Notes: generated from the letters alone by a model not told the origin. A DNA stretch of 64,000 bases from Akkermansiaceae bacterium (GCA_905182405.1 CAJJBQ010000001.1:1302001-1366000), one strand, 5' to 3'; positions 17,961-29,552 are shown, numbered from the stretch's first letter. Numbers and translations are program-made.

Positions 17961-18036
17961 AGGACAGTAGCTCAATTGGTAGAGCATCGGTTTCCAAAAC
18001 CGAGGGTTGTAGGTTCAAGTCCTATCTGTCCTGCCA
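17961..18036 (+). tRNA. tRNA-Trp (anticodon CCA)
   Basis: Acceptor AGGACAG pairs with CTGTCCT; D arm GCTC...GAGC; anticodon stem TCGGT/ACCGA encloses TTCCAAA with anticodon CCA; T arm GTAGG TTCAAGT CCTAT; GCCA end. It lies 19 bp upstream of secE, the common tRNA-Trp-secE-nusG order. Confidence 0.97.
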
Positions 18037-18055
18037 CTTTAAACGTAAAAAAATC

Positions 18056-18280
18056 ATGTTTCAAAAACTCTTTAGATTCATCGGCGAAGTAAAAGCCGAA
18101 TTGCGCAAAGCTTCATGGCCCTGGGATCCAGATCCCAAGGTGAAAGGCTTCAAAAAATACAAAGAGCTCATTGATTCTACAGTAGTGGTCTTGATCGCGA
18201 TTATCCTGATGGCTGCCTACGTCGGACTGTGGGACCTAATCAACACAAAGGCTGTCAGATTCCTTAGCGAAGCCGTTTAA
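18056..18280 (+). CDS. secE: Preprotein translocase subunit SecE
   Basis: 74 residues with the short bacterial SecE form: a cytoplasmic amphipathic helix with the KAELRKASWP motif, then a single transmembrane helix, STVVVLIAIILMAAYVGLWDLI. SecE stabilises SecY in the SecYEG channel in the inner membrane. It lies 19 bp after tRNA-Trp and 57 bp before nusG; the same transcript is expected. The leader TAAAAAAATC before the ATG has no Shine-Dalgarno sequence. Confidence 0.95.
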   Translation: MFQKLFRFIGEVKAELRKASWPWDPDPKVKGFKKYKELIDSTVVVLIAIILMAAYVGLWDLINTKAVRFLSEAV

Positions 18281-18337
18281 ATGACGACCTAGCCAATTAT
18301 TTTTCTTTTTCTTACCCCTAAACCTTTCCTTACAATT

Positions 18338-18907
18338 ATGCCCACCATTCCCGCCCCTAAAGATCAATGGTACGTGGTGCACGTTCTCTCCGGACAGGAG
18401 CAGAGGGTGAAAGCCCGCATTGAGCGCGTTGTTGAGGCAGAAGATTTGGCGGATAAGGTTTTCCAGGTTCTCGTCCCTACGGAATTGGTTTCCGAGGTCC
18501 GGGCTGGTAAAAAAACCGAGAGCAAGAAGAAGTTCTTCCCCGGTTATGTCATCGTTAATATGCATCTTCTCACTCCTGAGAACAATGTGGTCGAGGATAC
18601 ATGGTCCTTCATGCAGGAACTCGACGGATCGATCGGCTTCGCAGGAAGCAAAAACCTTCCGATTCCAATGCGTGCTCGCGAGGTCGAGAGTATGCTTGGT
18701 CAAATCAACGAAAGGGAGGGGGCAGTCCGCCCCGCCATGGAATTCGAGGTTGGCGATACCGTCAAAGTCTCCGATGGCCCCTTCGAAAGCCAAAATGGAA
18801 TTGTCGAGGAAATCGATCCCGAGCGCGGCAAACTCCGTGTTGCTGTTACCATTTTTGGTCGTTCTACCCCCGTCGAACTCGAATACTGGCAGGTTGAGAA
18901 AGCCTAA
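18338..18907 (+). CDS. nusG: Transcription termination/antitermination protein NusG
   Basis: 189 residues. The NGN domain occupies about 1-125 (QWYVVHVLSGQEQRVKARIE, KKFFPGYVIVNMHL) and the KOW domain about 135-189 (FEVGDTVKVSDGPFESQNG, the usual FxxGxxVRVxdGPFaxfxG). NusG couples RNA polymerase to Rho, or to the ribosome via S10. It follows secE in the conserved order; rplK follows after 105 bp. Confidence 0.98.
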   Translation: MPTIPAPKDQWYVVHVLSGQEQRVKARIERVVEAEDLADKVFQVLVPTELVSEVRAGKKTESKKKFFPGYVIVNMHLLTPENNVVEDTWSFMQELDGSIGFAGSKNLPIPMRAREVESMLGQINEREGAVRPAMEFEVGDTVKVSDGPFESQNGIVEEIDPERGKLRVAVTIFGRSTPVELEYWQVEKA

Positions 18908-18930
18908 TATCCCAAATTTCTCGCAAATTC

Positions 18931-18958
18931 TTGCCAAAACTCAAATTTCGCGTAATAG
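18931..18958 (+). promoter_or_regulatory. Possible promoter upstream of rplK
   Basis: TTGCCA (18931) and TAATAG (18953) are separated by 16 bp, in the AT-rich nusG-rplK spacer about 55 bp before rplK. The fit is moderate. A second TATATA lies at about 18965. rplK may also be read through from nusG. Confidence 0.28.
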
Positions 18959-19012
18959 CGCTCCTATATATCTTCGCCGTTTCCGGCAACCCATCTCTAC
19001 CACCTCAATATC

Positions 19013-19438
19013 ATGGCCAAGGAAGTAACATCCGTTCTGAAACTGCAAATTAATGCAGGACAAGCTAATCCGTCTCCCCCAGTTGGTCCTGCACTTGGCC
19101 AAGCCGGAGTGAATATCATGGGATTCTGCAAGGAATTCAACGCCGCGACTCAGCAGTCTTCTGGTGACCTTCTTCCGACTGTCATCACAGTTTATAAGGA
19201 CAAGAGTTTCACTTTCGTCACCAAGCAGCCACCTGCAGCCGTTCTTCTCAAGAAGGCCGCCGGTCTTGCGTCTGGCTCCGGTGAGCCTAATAAGATCAAG
19301 GTTGGCAAGATTTCCAGAGCTAAGCTCATGGAAGTTGTTGATCGTAAGATCGTCGATCTCAACACAAACGACCCGGAGCAAGCGGCTAAGATTCTCGCAG
19401 GCACCGCTATGCAGATGGGGCTTGAGATCGAAGGCTAG
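19013..19438 (+). CDS. rplK: 50S ribosomal protein L11
   Basis: 141 residues, standard length. Motifs: [35 protein letters not shown] at the N-terminus (proline-rich, near thiostrepton contact sites), then [17 protein letters not shown]. The C-terminal RNA-binding domain ends [18 protein letters not shown]11 forms the GTPase-associated centre with 23S rRNA. It opens the rplKAJL cluster. A hairpin just after its stop (19450-19472) may be regulatory. Confidence 0.99.
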   Translation: MAKEVTSVLKLQINAGQANPSPPVGPALGQAGVNIMGFCKEFNAATQQSSGDLLPTVITVYKDKSFTFVTKQPPAAVLLKKAAGLASGSGEPNKIKVGKISRAKLMEVVDRKIVDLNTNDPEQAAKILAGTAMQMGLEIEG

Positions 19439-19449
19439 ACTATTTTCCA

Positions 19450-19472
19450 CCTCTGCCTTAATTGGGTAGAGG
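19450..19472 (+). promoter_or_regulatory. Hairpin in the rplK-rplA spacer
   Basis: CCTCTGCCT pairs with GGGTAGAGG (9 bp, with two G-U wobbles) around a TAATT loop. It lies 11 bp after the rplK stop and 55 bp before the rplA start. L1 commonly autoregulates this operon by binding mRNA near rplK/rplA. I cannot show that this hairpin is the L1 site. Confidence 0.35.
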
Positions 19473-19526
19473 AATCCAAACAGCAGGAGGCCGGATTTTT
19501 CCCGCCCGATTGCACTGCAAAAAACA

Positions 19527-20231
19527 ATGAGTAGTAAAAGAAGTAAAAGATACGAGCAGGCCGCCGCTCTCGTCGGAGTAGGGAAAAGTTATTCCCTCGA
19601 CGAAGCTGTTGATCTGCTGAAGAAATTTCCCGCACCTAAGTTTGACGCTACCGTGATTATCTCAGCCCACCTTGGCGTTGATCCACGTAAAAGTGATCAG
19701 ATGGTTCGCGGAAGCGTCCCCCTTCCACACGGAACTGGTAAGAAGGTTCGTGTGATCGTCTTCGCAACTGGAGATGCCGCTAAGGCAGCTACCGATGCCG
19801 GAGCTGACGAAGTCGGATACGAAGATCTTATTAAGAAAGTCCAAGAAGGTTGGGTCGATTTCGATGTAGCCATTGCCACTCCTGATGCCATGACGGAAGT
19901 GCGTAAGGTTGCTCGTGTCCTCGGACCACGTGGCTTGATGCCAAATCCAAAGACCGGCACTGTCACCGCTGATCCCGCTGCCGCGATTTCCGAGGTAAAG
20001 GCTGGTCGTATCGACTACAAAGTTGACAAAAGCGGTAATATTGCCGCTGCTGTCGGTAAGCTTTCATTCGATGCAAAGCAAATTGGCGAAAACGTTGCTG
20101 CGCTTGTCGATAGCATCGTCAAGGCCAAGCCCGCTTCAGCTAAGGGAATCTATATCAATTCTGTCACCTTGGCAGCTTCCATGCTTCCCGGTATTACCAT
20201 CGATCCCGCTCTTTACACCACCAGCCAATAA
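19527..20231 (+). CDS. rplA: 50S ribosomal protein L1
   Basis: 234 residues, standard. Motifs: RSKRYEQAAALVGVGKSYSLDEAVDLLKK, KFDATVIISAHLGVDPRKSDQMVRGSVPLPHGTGK and GPRGLMPNPKTGTVT. L1 binds 23S rRNA at the L1 stalk and can repress its own operon mRNA. The start codon follows GCAAAAAACA, which has no Shine-Dalgarno element. rplJ begins only 5 bp after its stop. Confidence 0.99.
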   Translation: MSSKRSKRYEQAAALVGVGKSYSLDEAVDLLKKFPAPKFDATVIISAHLGVDPRKSDQMVRGSVPLPHGTGKKVRVIVFATGDAAKAATDAGADEVGYEDLIKKVQEGWVDFDVAIATPDAMTEVRKVARVLGPRGLMPNPKTGTVTADPAAAISEVKAGRIDYKVDKSGNIAAAVGKLSFDAKQIGENVAALVDSIVKAKPASAKGIYINSVTLAASMLPGITIDPALYTTSQ

Positions 20232-20236
20232 CCACC

Positions 20237-20746
20237 ATGAATCCCGATAAGAAATACATTCTCGATGAGATCAAGGAGCGCGTTGACGTTTCTCCTTTCG
20301 TGCTCGTGGTAGACTATACAGGAACGACCGTTTCTGAGTTCGATGAACTTCGCAATCGTCTTCAAGAGAACGGCGCCGAGTGCCACGTGGCAAAGAATTC
20401 CTTTATGAAACGCGTCCTTGCTGATGCTGGCCTCCCCGATCTCGGAGAGAGCCTTGTGGGTCAGACCGCTTTCGTTACTGGAGATGCTGATGTCTGCGCC
20501 GTTGCGAAGGTCGTCGCAAACTTCGAAAAGGAATTTAGCAAGCCTGAGATCAAAGCAGGGATCCTCGATGGAGATGTCCTCGATCCTGCTCAGGTGAAGG
20601 CTCTGGCAGCTCTTCCAACTCGCGAAGCTCTCCTCGGACAGCTTCTCGCCACCATCAACGCACCGGCCACCCAACTGGCTCGCATCATCAACGAGCCGGC
20701 TACAAGCCTCGCTCGCGTCATCAAGGCGAAATTCAACGAAAAGTAA
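20237..20746 (+). CDS. rplJ: 50S ribosomal protein L10
   Basis: 169 residues. N-terminal rRNA-binding domain: FVLVVDYTGTTVSEFDELRNRLQENGAECHVAKNSF, matching 'vv.dy.glt..e...LR..lr..g....V.KNtl'. C-terminal helices bind L7/L12 dimers. Only 5 bp separate it from rplA, so the autoregulatory L10 leader typical of E. coli is not present immediately upstream. Instead a 147-bp structured spacer lies before rplL, which may set the L7/L12 ratio. Confidence 0.97.
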   Translation: MNPDKKYILDEIKERVDVSPFVLVVDYTGTTVSEFDELRNRLQENGAECHVAKNSFMKRVLADAGLPDLGESLVGQTAFVTGDADVCAVAKVVANFEKEFSKPEIKAGILDGDVLDPAQVKALAALPTREALLGQLLATINAPATQLARIINEPATSLARVIKAKFNEK

Positions 20747-20893
20747 ACAATTTGAACGGATGGTCTTCCCAAGCTCGGTCTAACGAGGGAGGGAATTCCT
20801 GGAAAACATAAAACTGGTTCCTCGTCGGCCTCCCAGCTGGGGGTCTGAAATGTCCGGAAGCTCCGGACGCGACGATACCGACAAAAAAATACA
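20747..20893 (+). promoter_or_regulatory. Structured rplJ-rplL spacer
   Basis: 147 bp with nested complementarity: CCCAAGCT (about 20768) with AGCTGGGG (about 20835), and inside it CGAGG with CCTCG. A separate perfect hairpin, GTCCGGA-AGC-TCCGGAC, lies at 20852-20868, 26 bp before the rplL start codon. An attenuator or processing region balancing L10 and L7/L12 is inferred. Confidence 0.4.
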
Positions 20894-21268
20894 ATGTCAG
20901 ACATTACAAAAATCGCAGAAGAGCTCGGCAAACTTTCCGTATTGGAAGCAGCCGAATTAGTTAAGCACCTTGAAGAGGCATGGGGCGTCAGCGCCGCAGC
21001 GCCAGCAGCAGCAGCAGCACCCGCAGGTGGTGATTCTGCTCCCGCTGAAGAGAAGACTGACTTTGACGTCATCATCGCTGAAGTTGGTGGAAACAAGATT
21101 GCCGTTATTAAGGCTGTTCGTGAAGTTGCTTCCGGACTTGGTCTTGCAGACGCCAAGAAGCTTGTTGAGTCCGCTCCAGTAGCGGTTATCGAAGGTGCCA
21201 ATAAAGACGATGCTGAGACAGCTAAGGGCAAGCTCGAGGCAGCTGGAGCCAAAGTTGAGCTCAAGTAA
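20894..21268 (+). CDS. rplL: 50S ribosomal protein L7/L12
   Basis: 124 residues. N-terminal dimerisation helices ([20 protein letters not shown]), an Ala/Pro hinge with eight or more Ala ([12 protein letters not shown]), and the globular C-terminal factor-binding domain ([38 protein letters not shown]). It recruits translational GTPases to the ribosome. The leader upstream is ACAAAAAAATACA, with no Shine-Dalgarno element. A long hairpin immediately follows its stop. Confidence 0.99.
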   Translation: MSDITKIAEELGKLSVLEAAELVKHLEEAWGVSAAAPAAAAAPAGGDSAPAEEKTDFDVIIAEVGGNKIAVIKAVREVASGLGLADAKKLVESAPVAVIEGANKDDAETAKGKLEAAGAKVELK

Positions 21269-21319
21269 CCGACCTTTCCCCCAGGTTCGGCTCACCCGAG
21301 TCGGATCTGGCCCGGTCGG
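21269..21319 (+). promoter_or_regulatory. Long hairpin in the rplL-rpoB spacer (RNase III-site-like)
   Basis: Directly after the rplL stop, CCAGGTTCGGCTC (21281-21293) pairs with GAGTCGGATCTGG (21298-21310) over 13 bp with three G-U wobbles and an ACCC tetraloop. Outer bases CCGACC (21269) and GGTCGG (21314) extend the stem beyond an internal loop. E. coli has an RNase III processing site and an attenuator in the same spacer. Here the function is inferred from position and length. The remaining 143 bp up to rpoB show nothing I recognise. Confidence 0.5.
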
Positions 21320-21462
21320 AGGAAAGCGAATTTAGATTTCTAAAAGTTTCCCTCCGTTCGTGCTGCATACAAACGGGATTGCAATCATCGGCGAAAGCCA
21401 ATTCAAAAACCCAATCGTCAGCCCCATAAGGGACTGGCGAAAACTCTTATCCGGATCAGATC

Positions 21463-24400
21463 ATGTTGAAGCGAAAATACTTTGGAACTATTGAGGAGGT
21501 CATCGAACCTCCAAACCTGATTGAGGTGCAAAGCAAGTCCTACGAGGACTTCCTACAAAAAGACGTGCCGCCAGCCCAGCGCACAGAAACAGGCCTTCAG
21601 GCTGTGTTCCAAGAAGTTTTTCCCATCAAAAGCTACGACGACACCATTGAACTTGCTTTTGGTTCCTACGATATCGAGGATTCGAAAGCATCCGCACTTG
21701 ATTCCCTCCGTTGTGGCGAGACTTTCTCCGCTGCACTTTATGTCACCTTCAATTTGAAGGATGACACAGGAACAAAAAAAGAGCGTGTCTACATGGGCGA
21801 ACTTCCCATGATGACTCGCCGTGGCACCTTTGTGATCAACGGCGCGGAACGTGTGATCGTTTCCCAACTTCACCGTTCTCCGGGTATCTGCTTCGAGAAG
21901 TCCATTCACCTGAATGGTAAAATTCTTCACTCCTTCCGTATCATTCCAGATCGCGGATCGTGGCTCGAGGTTCAGTTCGATACGAACGACCTCATGTATG
22001 TCTACCTCGACCGTCGTCGTCGTCGTCGTAAATTCCTTGCTACTACTTTCCTTCGTGCTCTCGGCTACCCCGAAGAGCGCCAATTGGTTGAGAACTTCTA
22101 CAAGATCCAGAAGCTCAAGCTCAGCGAAAAGATGGACGAAGAGTCGCTCGCTTCCCTCATGGCTTTCGAGGATGTGATGGATGGTGATGTCGTCGTGGCC
22201 CGTGCTTATGAGCCACTTTCCATTGGAGTTGTTCGTCAACTTGTTGCTCTTGGGCAGAAGTCGATCGATGTTATCGACGCCTCTGAAGACGAGATTCTCG
22301 TCAAGTCACTCAAGAAGGACCCTGCCTTCGATGAGGAATCTGCACTCAAGGACATCTATCGCAAGCTCCGCCCCGGCGATCCGCCAACAGCAGCTAACGC
22401 TCGCGCACTCCTGAAGCGTCTCTTCTTTGATCCTAAAAAATATGACCTCACTCGTGTTGGTCGTTACAAGATCAACCAGAAGCTTAAGATCGATGTCGAC
22501 CCCAACGAGCGGATCATGGTCGGCAAGGATTTCCTTGCGGCTGTTCAGTATATTCTCAACCTGAAGAAGGGTGAGGGGGTCCTTGATGATATTGATCACC
22601 TCGGATCCCGTCGTGTTCGCGCTGTGGGTGAACTTCTTGCAAATCAGTGCCGCGTGGGTCTTGCCCGCACCGAGCGTCTGGTGAAAGAGCGCATGACTCT
22701 CTTCGATGTGAACATCGAAGGAATGACGCCTCAGAAGTTGATCAACCCGAAGGCGCTTTCCGCGGTCGTGCGTGACTTCTTCGGTCGTTCCCAGCTCTCC
22801 CAGTTCATGGACCAGACTAACCCGCTTGCCGAGCTTACCCACAAACGCCGTCTTTCGGCTCTTGGACCGGGTGGACTCAATCGGGACCGTGCTGGTTTCG
22901 AAGTCCGGGACGTTCACACCTCTCACTACGGCCGGATCTGCCCGATTGAGACTCCGGAAGGACCGAACATTGGCCTTATTAACTCAATGTGCACCTATGC
23001 TCGTATCAACGAGTTTGGTTTCATTGAGACTCCTTACCGCGTCGTTAAGAAGCGCAAGGTTACCAAGACCATCGAGTATCTCACTGCTGATCAGGAAGAA
23101 GGCTTCCTCATCGCTCAAGCGAGTAACCCGATTGACAAAAAGGGAGCTTTTCTGACGGAGCGCATCACTGCTCGTGAGCGTGGTGAATTCCTCGAGGTTG
23201 ATCCTGACCGGGTTGACTATATGGACGTTTCTCCCAAACAGCTTGTTTCAGTTGCTGCCGGTCTCATTCCTTTCCTCGAGCACGATGACGCCAACCGTGC
23301 ACTCATGGGATCAAACATGCAGCGCCAGGGTGTGCCGCTTCTCGTCTCTGACTCGCCCTACATCGGCACCGGTCTCGAAGAGAAGGCAGCTCGCGACTCT
23401 CGAGCTGTTATCGTAGCAGAAGCCGACGGTATTATTGCCGCATCTTCTGCAGAATACATCATCACCACAAAGGATGGAACTCTTCCTGTTTCGGAAGAAC
23501 GTTTCCTGAGTGAACCCGAAGCGATTAAGTCGGATCCTGAAAAGGGGACCTTCGTTTATCCGCTTCGTAAGTTCATGCGTTCAAACTCCGGTTCTTGTAT
23601 CAACCAGAAGCCTCTCGTCCGCAGCGGTCAGAAGATTAAGAACGGTGACATCATTGCTGACGGTCCGAACACCCAGTTTGGAGAGCTTGCTCTCGGTGCT
23701 AACGTCCTCGTGGCCTTCATGCCATGGAACGGATACAACTTTGAGGATGCTATTGTAATCTCGGAGCGCATGGTGAAGGACGACATTTACACCTCGATTC
23801 ACATCTCTGAATTCGAGGCTGCTGCTCGTGACACCAAGCTCGGACCTGAGGAAATCACTCGTGATATTCCAAACGTCGGTGAAGAAGCCCTGAAGAACCT
23901 CGACCACGACGGTATCGTTCGTATCGGTGCTGAGGTGAAGCCTGGCGATATCCTCGTTGGTAAAATCACTCCGAAATCCGAGACAGAGCTAGCTCCTGAG
24001 GAGCGCCTTCTTCGAGCGATTTTCGGTGAGAAAGCTGCTGATGTTAAGGATACTTCCCTCCGTGTTCCTTCCGGGTGCACCGGAATCGTGCAGGATATTC
24101 GTATCGCGACCCACGGCATGGCCCGTCGCAAGGAACTCGAAGCAGATCCAGCGAAGCTTAAGAAGCAGCTCAAGAAGATCAACGACGAGCACAAGAAGAA
24201 GAAAGACCAACTCACTGACCAGCTTACTGAGAAACTTTCTGATATCCTCCTTGGAGAAAAAATTCCTCTCGACGTGGTGAATGCCCAGTCTGGTGAGATC
24301 ATTATCCCTGCGAACCGCAAGATCACCAAGACCCTCCTGCGTAAGTTGGCGTCGGTCTATGATCACATCGAAATTGATCCCTCTCCGATCCGTAACAAAA

Positions 24401-25335
24401 TCCTCGAAATCATCTCTGGATTTGAAAGCCGCTTTGGTGAACTTGACGGAGATCGTGAGCGCCGCCTCGACCAACTCGAGAGTGGTGACGAAGTCGATCC
24501 TGGCGTCGTTAAGGAAGTAAAGGTCTTCGTTGCCGCTAAGCGTAAGCTCAGCGTCGGTGATAAGATGGCTGGACGTCACGGAAACAAAGGAGTTGTCGCG
24601 GTCATCGTGCCCGAGGCTGACATGCCTTACCTTTCCGATGGAACTCCGGTTGACATCTGCCTCAACCCTCTTGGTGTGCCATCCCGCATGAATGTGGGAC
24701 AGGTTCTCGAGACCCACCTTGGTGTTGCAGCCAAGGCCCTCGGGTTCAAGGTCGCGACTCCAATTTTCGATGGTATTCACGAGGACAAGATTTGGGAATA
24801 CATGTCCGAGGCCAAAAAGGTCGAGGGCTTCACCTGGATCGGCGATGGTAAGGACGGCTCAATAGCTGGTAAGTCTACTCTCTATGATGGACGCACTGGA
24901 GACGCAATCCACCAGCCAGTCGTGGTCGGTATTATTTACATGCTGAAGCTCGGTCACCTCGTGGCTGATAAGATTCACGCCCGTGCCGTTGGTCCATACT
25001 CACTTGTCACCCAGCAGCCGCTCGGTGGAAAGGCCCAGTATGGTGGTCAGCGATTCGGTGAGATGGAGGTCTGGGCTCTTGAAGCCTATGGTGCCGCATA
25101 CACCCTGCAGGAACTTCTGACGGTGAAGTCAGATGACGTGCAAGGCCGGACACGAATCTACGAAGCGATCGTAAAAGGGGATAACAGCCTAGAAGCTGGC
25201 ACTCCTGAGAGTTTCAACGTTCTCATCAAGGAAATGCAGTCACTCTGTCTCGATGTGAAGCCAGGACGTTCTGGTAAAAAGGCAGGAGTGGTCGAACCTT
25301 CCGGCGACTTCTCACTCGACGATCTCACTATCTAA
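21463..25335 (+). CDS. rpoB: DNA-directed RNA polymerase subunit beta
   Basis: 1290 residues. The lobe region has the [26 protein letters not shown] hallmark. The rifampicin-binding cluster reads [30 protein letters not shown], with the wild-type Ser/Gln/Asp/His/Arg residues of rifampicin-sensitive enzymes. The C-terminal clamp contains [30 protein letters not shown]. It forms the catalytic core with RpoC. A charged linker, [21 protein letters not shown], is of moderate length. It follows rplL by 194 bp and is 47 bp before rpoC. Confidence 0.99.
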   Translation: MLKRKYFGTIEEVIEPPNLIEVQSKSYEDFLQKDVPPAQRTETGLQAVFQEVFPIKSYDDTIELAFGSYDIEDSKASALDSLRCGETFSAALYVTFNLKDDTGTKKERVYMGELPMMTRRGTFVINGAERVIVSQLHRSPGICFEKSIHLNGKILHSFRIIPDRGSWLEVQFDTNDLMYVYLDRRRRRRKFLATTFLRALGYPEERQLVENFYKIQKLKLSEKMDEESLASLMAFEDVMDGDVVVARAYEPLSIGVVRQLVALGQKSIDVIDASEDEILVKSLKKDPAFDEESALKDIYRKLRPGDPPTAANARALLKRLFFDPKKYDLTRVGRYKINQKLKIDVDPNERIMVGKDFLAAVQYILNLKKGEGVLDDIDHLGSRRVRAVGELLANQCRVGLARTERLVKERMTLFDVNIEGMTPQKLINPKALSAVVRDFFGRSQLSQFMDQTNPLAELTHKRRLSALGPGGLNRDRAGFEVRDVHTSHYGRICPIETPEGPNIGLINSMCTYARINEFGFIETPYRVVKKRKVTKTIEYLTADQEEGFLIAQASNPIDKKGAFLTERITARERGEFLEVDPDRVDYMDVSPKQLVSVAAGLIPFLEHDDANRALMGSNMQRQGVPLLVSDSPYIGTGLEEKAARDSRAVIVAEADGIIAASSAEYIITTKDGTLPVSEERFLSEPEAIKSDPEKGTFVYPLRKFMRSNSGSCINQKPLVRSGQKIKNGDIIADGPNTQFGELALGANVLVAFMPWNGYNFEDAIVISERMVKDDIYTSIHISEFEAAARDTKLGPEEITRDIPNVGEEALKNLDHDGIVRIGAEVKPGDILVGKITPKSETELAPEERLLRAIFGEKAADVKDTSLRVPSGCTGIVQDIRIATHGMARRKELEADPAKLKKQLKKINDEHKKKKDQLTDQLTEKLSDILLGEKIPLDVVNAQSGEIIIPANRKITKTLLRKLASVYDHIEIDPSPIRNKILEIISGFESRFGELDGDRERRLDQLESGDEVDPGVVKEVKVFVAAKRKLSVGDKMAGRHGNKGVVAVIVPEADMPYLSDGTPVDICLNPLGVPSRMNVGQVLETHLGVAAKALGFKVATPIFDGIHEDKIWEYMSEAKKVEGFTWIGDGKDGSIAGKSTLYDGRTGDAIHQPVVVGIIYMLKLGHLVADKIHARAVGPYSLVTQQPLGGKAQYGGQRFGEMEVWALEAYGAAYTLQELLTVKSDDVQGRTRIYEAIVKGDNSLEAGTPESFNVLIKEMQSLCLDVKPGRSGKKAGVVEPSGDFSLDDLTI

Positions 25336-25382
25336 TCAACACAGAATCCAAACCCAACCACTAGAACCTAGTAACTACTATT

Positions 25383-28300
25383 ATGAGTGTTGAAACAAAT
25401 CTTCGCGAACTGTATGGCGTGGACACCAAGCCAGAGCCATTTGATCAGGTATCGATTACCGTCGCCAACCCTGAGACCATCCGCGGTTGGTCCAATGGTG
25501 AGGTGCTTAACCCAGAGACTATCAACTACCGGACATTCAAGCCGGAGAAAGGTGGCCTTTTCTGCGAGCGTATCTTCGGACCGACTCGCGACTGGGAGTG
25601 CGCCTGTGGAAAATATAAGCGCATCAAGCACAAGGGCGTCACCTGTGACCGTTGTGGTGTTGAGGTGACTCTCTCGCGCGTCCGTCGTGAGCGCATGGGC
25701 CACATCGATCTCGCAGTCCCTGTGAGCCACATCTGGTTCTACAAGTGCATGCCTTCACGTATCGGTCTTGTTCTTGATATGACCGCCCGTGAACTTGAGC
25801 GCGTCATTTACTACGAGGACTACCTCGTCACCGAGCCTGGTAAGACCCCTCTTGAGCGTGGTCAACTTCTCACTGAGAACGAGCTACGTGATGCTGAGGA
25901 AGACCATGGTGAGGAAGCTTTCCGTGCGGGAATGGGTGCTGAAGCGATTCGCGATCTTCTTTCCCAGGTTGTCCTCGAAGATCTCCTCGTGGAGCTCGAA
26001 GAGGCAATGGAGGCTACGCGCTCAAAGCAGAACCGCAAGAAGCTCGCTAAGCGTCTCAAGCTTGCTCGTGGCTTCCTGTATTCAAACACTCGCCCTGAGT
26101 GGATGATCATGACCGTTCTTCCAGTGATCCCACCGGACCTTCGTCCGCTGGTTCCTTTGGAAGGTGGCCGCTTCGCTACTTCCGACCTTAATGACCTCTA
26201 CCGTCGCGTCATTAATCGGAACAACCGTCTCCGTAATCTCATGCAGCTGAAGACCCCTGAGGTCATCATCCGCAACGAGAAGCGCATGCTTCAAGAGGCT
26301 TGTGACGCTCTTTATGATAACGGTCGCCACGGCCGCGCTGTCACCGGAGCTGGTAACCGTGCCCTCAAGTCGCTCTCTGACATGCTCAAGGGTAAGGGTG
26401 GACGTTTCCGCCAGAACCTTCTCGGTAAGCGAGTTGACTACTCTGGTCGCTCCGTAATTGTTATTGGACCTGAACTCAAGCTGAGCCAGTGTGGTCTTCC
26501 CAAAAAGATGGCGCTGACTCTCTTTGAGCCCTTCATCATTCGTCGTCTGAAAGCACTCGGTTATTGCCACACGGTTCGTTCTGCCAAGAAGATGATCGAC
26601 CGCAAGACTCCAGAAGTCTGGGACATCCTCGCTGATGTGACTAAAGGTCACCCCGTGATGCTCAACCGGGCTCCGACTCTTCACCGTCTTTCGATCCAAG
26701 CCTTCGAACCTGTCCTCATTGAGGGATCGGCCATTCGTTTGCACCCGCTAACCTGCGGTGCATACAATGCGGACTTTGATGGTGACCAGATGGCTGTGCA
26801 TGTGCCGCTTTCCGTGGAGGCTCAGATGGAATGTCGTCAGCTCCTGCTTGCGACGAATAACATCTTCTCGCCCGCTTCCGGACGTCCCGTGATTACTCCT
26901 TCTCAGGATATCATTCTCGGAACCTACTACCTCACTTGGGCGCGTGCTCGCACCGCTAAGGACAGAGAGGAAGACGGTCACTTGTCACTCTTCGCCGGCA
27001 TCACTGATGTGGAACTCGCGATTGCCAATGGCAAGGTCGAGTATCACGAGCCAATTCGCTTCGTGAACCCTGACTACGCGAAAGATTCGGTCTTTGGTAA
27101 CAAGGAACTCAAAATTCTTGAAACCACTCCCGGCCGTGTTCGTTTCAATGAAATCTGGCCTGAAGGGCTTGGATTCATCAATAACAACGTCGGTAAAGGC
27201 CAAATCGGAGATATCATCTGGCGCTGCTACCAAGTGTGTGGTGGTAAGCAAACCGTCATCACAATGGACCAGCTCAAGACCCTTGGTTTTGCCGAAGCGA
27301 CCCGTTCCGGTTGTTCCATTGGAATCGTCGATATGGTCATTCCAGAGGAGAAGGAAGGCGAACTCAAGAAGGCTTACGCCGAGATCGATACCGTCTCCAA
27401 GCACTACCGCAATGGTGTGATCACCAATGGTGAGCGCTACCAGAAAGTGGTGGACGTTTGGACCCGTGCTTCCGATAACATCGCGAACGCACTTTATCGT
27501 AAGCTTGAGTATAACGAAGGATCCAAGAAGGCGAACCCGCTCTTCATGATGGTCGATTCCGGTGCTCGTGGTAACAAGAACCAGATTAAGCAGCTTTCCG
27601 GAATGCGAGGCCTCATGGCCAAGCCCTCCGGTGAGATTATCGAACGTCCGATTACCTCTAACTTCCGTGAAGGTCTTTCCGTGTTGGAATACTTCATCTC
27701 CACCCACGGTGCTCGTAAGGGACTTGCTGATACCGCGCTCAAGACAGCTGACTCCGGATACATGACCCGTAAATTGGTCGATGTCTCTCAGGATGTTATC
27801 GTCACCGAGCCGGACTGTGGCACCAACAATGGCATCACCGTTCAGACCATATACTCGGGTGACGAGGAAGCAGCTTCGCTTTCTTCTCGTATCTATGGCC
27901 GTACTTCTTGCGAAAAGATCGTCGATCCCGTTTCAGGGGACGTAATCGTCAAGAGAGGTCAACTCATGGGCGAAGACACCTCTCTCCGCATTGAGAAAAT
28001 TGGTCACGAGCGTCTCAAGATCCGTTCTCCGCTCACTTGTGAGTCCGAGCGCGGTTGCTGTCAGGGCTGCTACGGCTTGAACCTTGCTACTGGAAAGGTT
28101 GCCAAGATCGGTGAAGCTGTCGGTATCATCGCGGCACAGTCGATTGGTGAGCCAGGAACCCAGCTGACCATGCGAACCTTTCACTCCGGTGGTGTTGCGA
28201 TCGGTGCTTCCAAGCAGCCGTTCATCCATGCGAAAGCGAAGGGTGTCGTCGTCTATAACGATCTTCGCACCGTTGAGGATATTGATGGAAACCATGTCGT

Positions 28301-29528
28301 CTTAAATAAGGGTGGTTCCGTGAGCATCCGCGATAAGGACGGCCTTGAGCTTGAGTCTTACAACGTCGTCATTGGTTCCTTTATTTCCACTGCAGACGCT
28401 GCCGATATCAAGAAGGGCGATCAGCTCCTCACTTGGGATCCGCACTCCATCCCAATTATTGCCGATAAAGGCGGTAAGGTGGAGTTCCGCGACATGATTA
28501 TCGGTATCACCATTCAGTCTGAAACCGATCGTGAAACCGGTAAGAAGGGCATGACCGTGACTGAGCACAAGGAGGATCTTCATCCTCAGGTGGTTATCGT
28601 GAATCCCAAGGACACAACAGAAATCCTCGCCAGCTACTCCATCCCAGTCGGTGCTCACCTTTCTGTAAAAGAAGGCAGCAAGATCGCTGGAGGAACGCAG
28701 CTTGCGCGGACACCGCGTAAGGTTGCTAAGACTGGTGATATTACCGGTGGTCTTCCCCGGGTTGCCGAGCTTTTCGAAGCACGTCGTCCGAAGGATGCTT
28801 GCGTGATTGCCAAGATCGACGGTGAAATTACCTTCGGCGGCACCGTGCGCGGTAAGCGTAAGGTTATCATCACCGATCCTGAGTCACTCGAAAGCGTGGA
28901 TCACCTCGTCCCGATGGGTAAGCACATGATCCTTGGAGAAGGGGACCCTGTTCGCCGGGGTGACCAACTCACCGAAGGTCCGGTGGCACCTGAAGATCTT
29001 CTCGAAGCTTGCGGACCGCAGGCCCTTCAGGAACACCTCACGACCGAAGTTCAGACGGTTTACCGTTCACAGGGTGTGGAGATCAACGATAAGCACATCG
29101 AGATCATCATCCGCCAGATGCTGCGTAAGGTGAAGATTTCCGAGCCTGGTGACACCGAATTCCTTTGGGGTGACCAAATTGAAAAGACGACCTTTAAACT
29201 CGAGAATAAAAGGATCCTGGATCAAGGTGGTAAGCCTGCCGAAGGAGAGCCAGTTTTACTTGGAATTACCAAGGCGTCGATCGAGACGGAATCCTTCATC
29301 TCGGCCGCATCCTTCCAGGACACCACCCGTGTTCTTACCGATGCAGCTACTCTTGGAAAAGTGGATACTCTCCGCGGATTCAAGGAGAACGTCATTATGG
29401 GCCATCTCATCCCTGCCGGAACCGGCTTCCCAACTCACAAGAACTCAGACTTTGACATCACGGTCGAAGAACCCGAGCTAGTGGTTGAAGAACCCGAAGA
29501 AGAAGCGGGGGCCGCAGAGCTCGCATAA
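25383..29528 (+). CDS. rpoC: DNA-directed RNA polymerase subunit beta'
   Basis: 1381 residues. The N-terminal zinc site is [20 protein letters not shown]. The catalytic [12 protein letters not shown] motif carries the three Mg2+-binding Asp residues. The second zinc site is near [13 protein letters not shown]. The trigger loop begins [21 protein letters not shown]. The C-terminus ends in an acidic tail ([15 protein letters not shown]). Together with rpoB it closes the operon; a strong terminator follows 24 bp after the stop. Confidence 0.99.
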   Translation: MSVETNLRELYGVDTKPEPFDQVSITVANPETIRGWSNGEVLNPETINYRTFKPEKGGLFCERIFGPTRDWECACGKYKRIKHKGVTCDRCGVEVTLSRVRRERMGHIDLAVPVSHIWFYKCMPSRIGLVLDMTARELERVIYYEDYLVTEPGKTPLERGQLLTENELRDAEEDHGEEAFRAGMGAEAIRDLLSQVVLEDLLVELEEAMEATRSKQNRKKLAKRLKLARGFLYSNTRPEWMIMTVLPVIPPDLRPLVPLEGGRFATSDLNDLYRRVINRNNRLRNLMQLKTPEVIIRNEKRMLQEACDALYDNGRHGRAVTGAGNRALKSLSDMLKGKGGRFRQNLLGKRVDYSGRSVIVIGPELKLSQCGLPKKMALTLFEPFIIRRLKALGYCHTVRSAKKMIDRKTPEVWDILADVTKGHPVMLNRAPTLHRLSIQAFEPVLIEGSAIRLHPLTCGAYNADFDGDQMAVHVPLSVEAQMECRQLLLATNNIFSPASGRPVITPSQDIILGTYYLTWARARTAKDREEDGHLSLFAGITDVELAIANGKVEYHEPIRFVNPDYAKDSVFGNKELKILETTPGRVRFNEIWPEGLGFINNNVGKGQIGDIIWRCYQVCGGKQTVITMDQLKTLGFAEATRSGCSIGIVDMVIPEEKEGELKKAYAEIDTVSKHYRNGVITNGERYQKVVDVWTRASDNIANALYRKLEYNEGSKKANPLFMMVDSGARGNKNQIKQLSGMRGLMAKPSGEIIERPITSNFREGLSVLEYFISTHGARKGLADTALKTADSGYMTRKLVDVSQDVIVTEPDCGTNNGITVQTIYSGDEEAASLSSRIYGRTSCEKIVDPVSGDVIVKRGQLMGEDTSLRIEKIGHERLKIRSPLTCESERGCCQGCYGLNLATGKVAKIGEAVGIIAAQSIGEPGTQLTMRTFHSGGVAIGASKQPFIHAKAKGVVVYNDLRTVEDIDGNHVVLNKGGSVSIRDKDGLELESYNVVIGSFISTADAADIKKGDQLLTWDPHSIPIIADKGGKVEFRDMIIGITIQSETDRETGKKGMTVTEHKEDLHPQVVIVNPKDTTEILASYSIPVGAHLSVKEGSKIAGGTQLARTPRKVAKTGDITGGLPRVAELFEARRPKDACVIAKIDGEITFGGTVRGKRKVIITDPESLESVDHLVPMGKHMILGEGDPVRRGDQLTEGPVAPEDLLEACGPQALQEHLTTEVQTVYRSQGVEINDKHIEIIIRQMLRKVKISEPGDTEFLWGDQIEKTTFKLENKRILDQGGKPAEGEPVLLGITKASIETESFISAASFQDTTRVLTDAATLGKVDTLRGFKENVIMGHLIPAGTGFPTHKNSDFDITVEEPELVVEEPEEEAGAAELA

Positions 29529-29552
29529 GCTGAACGCATAGAAAAACTTCAA

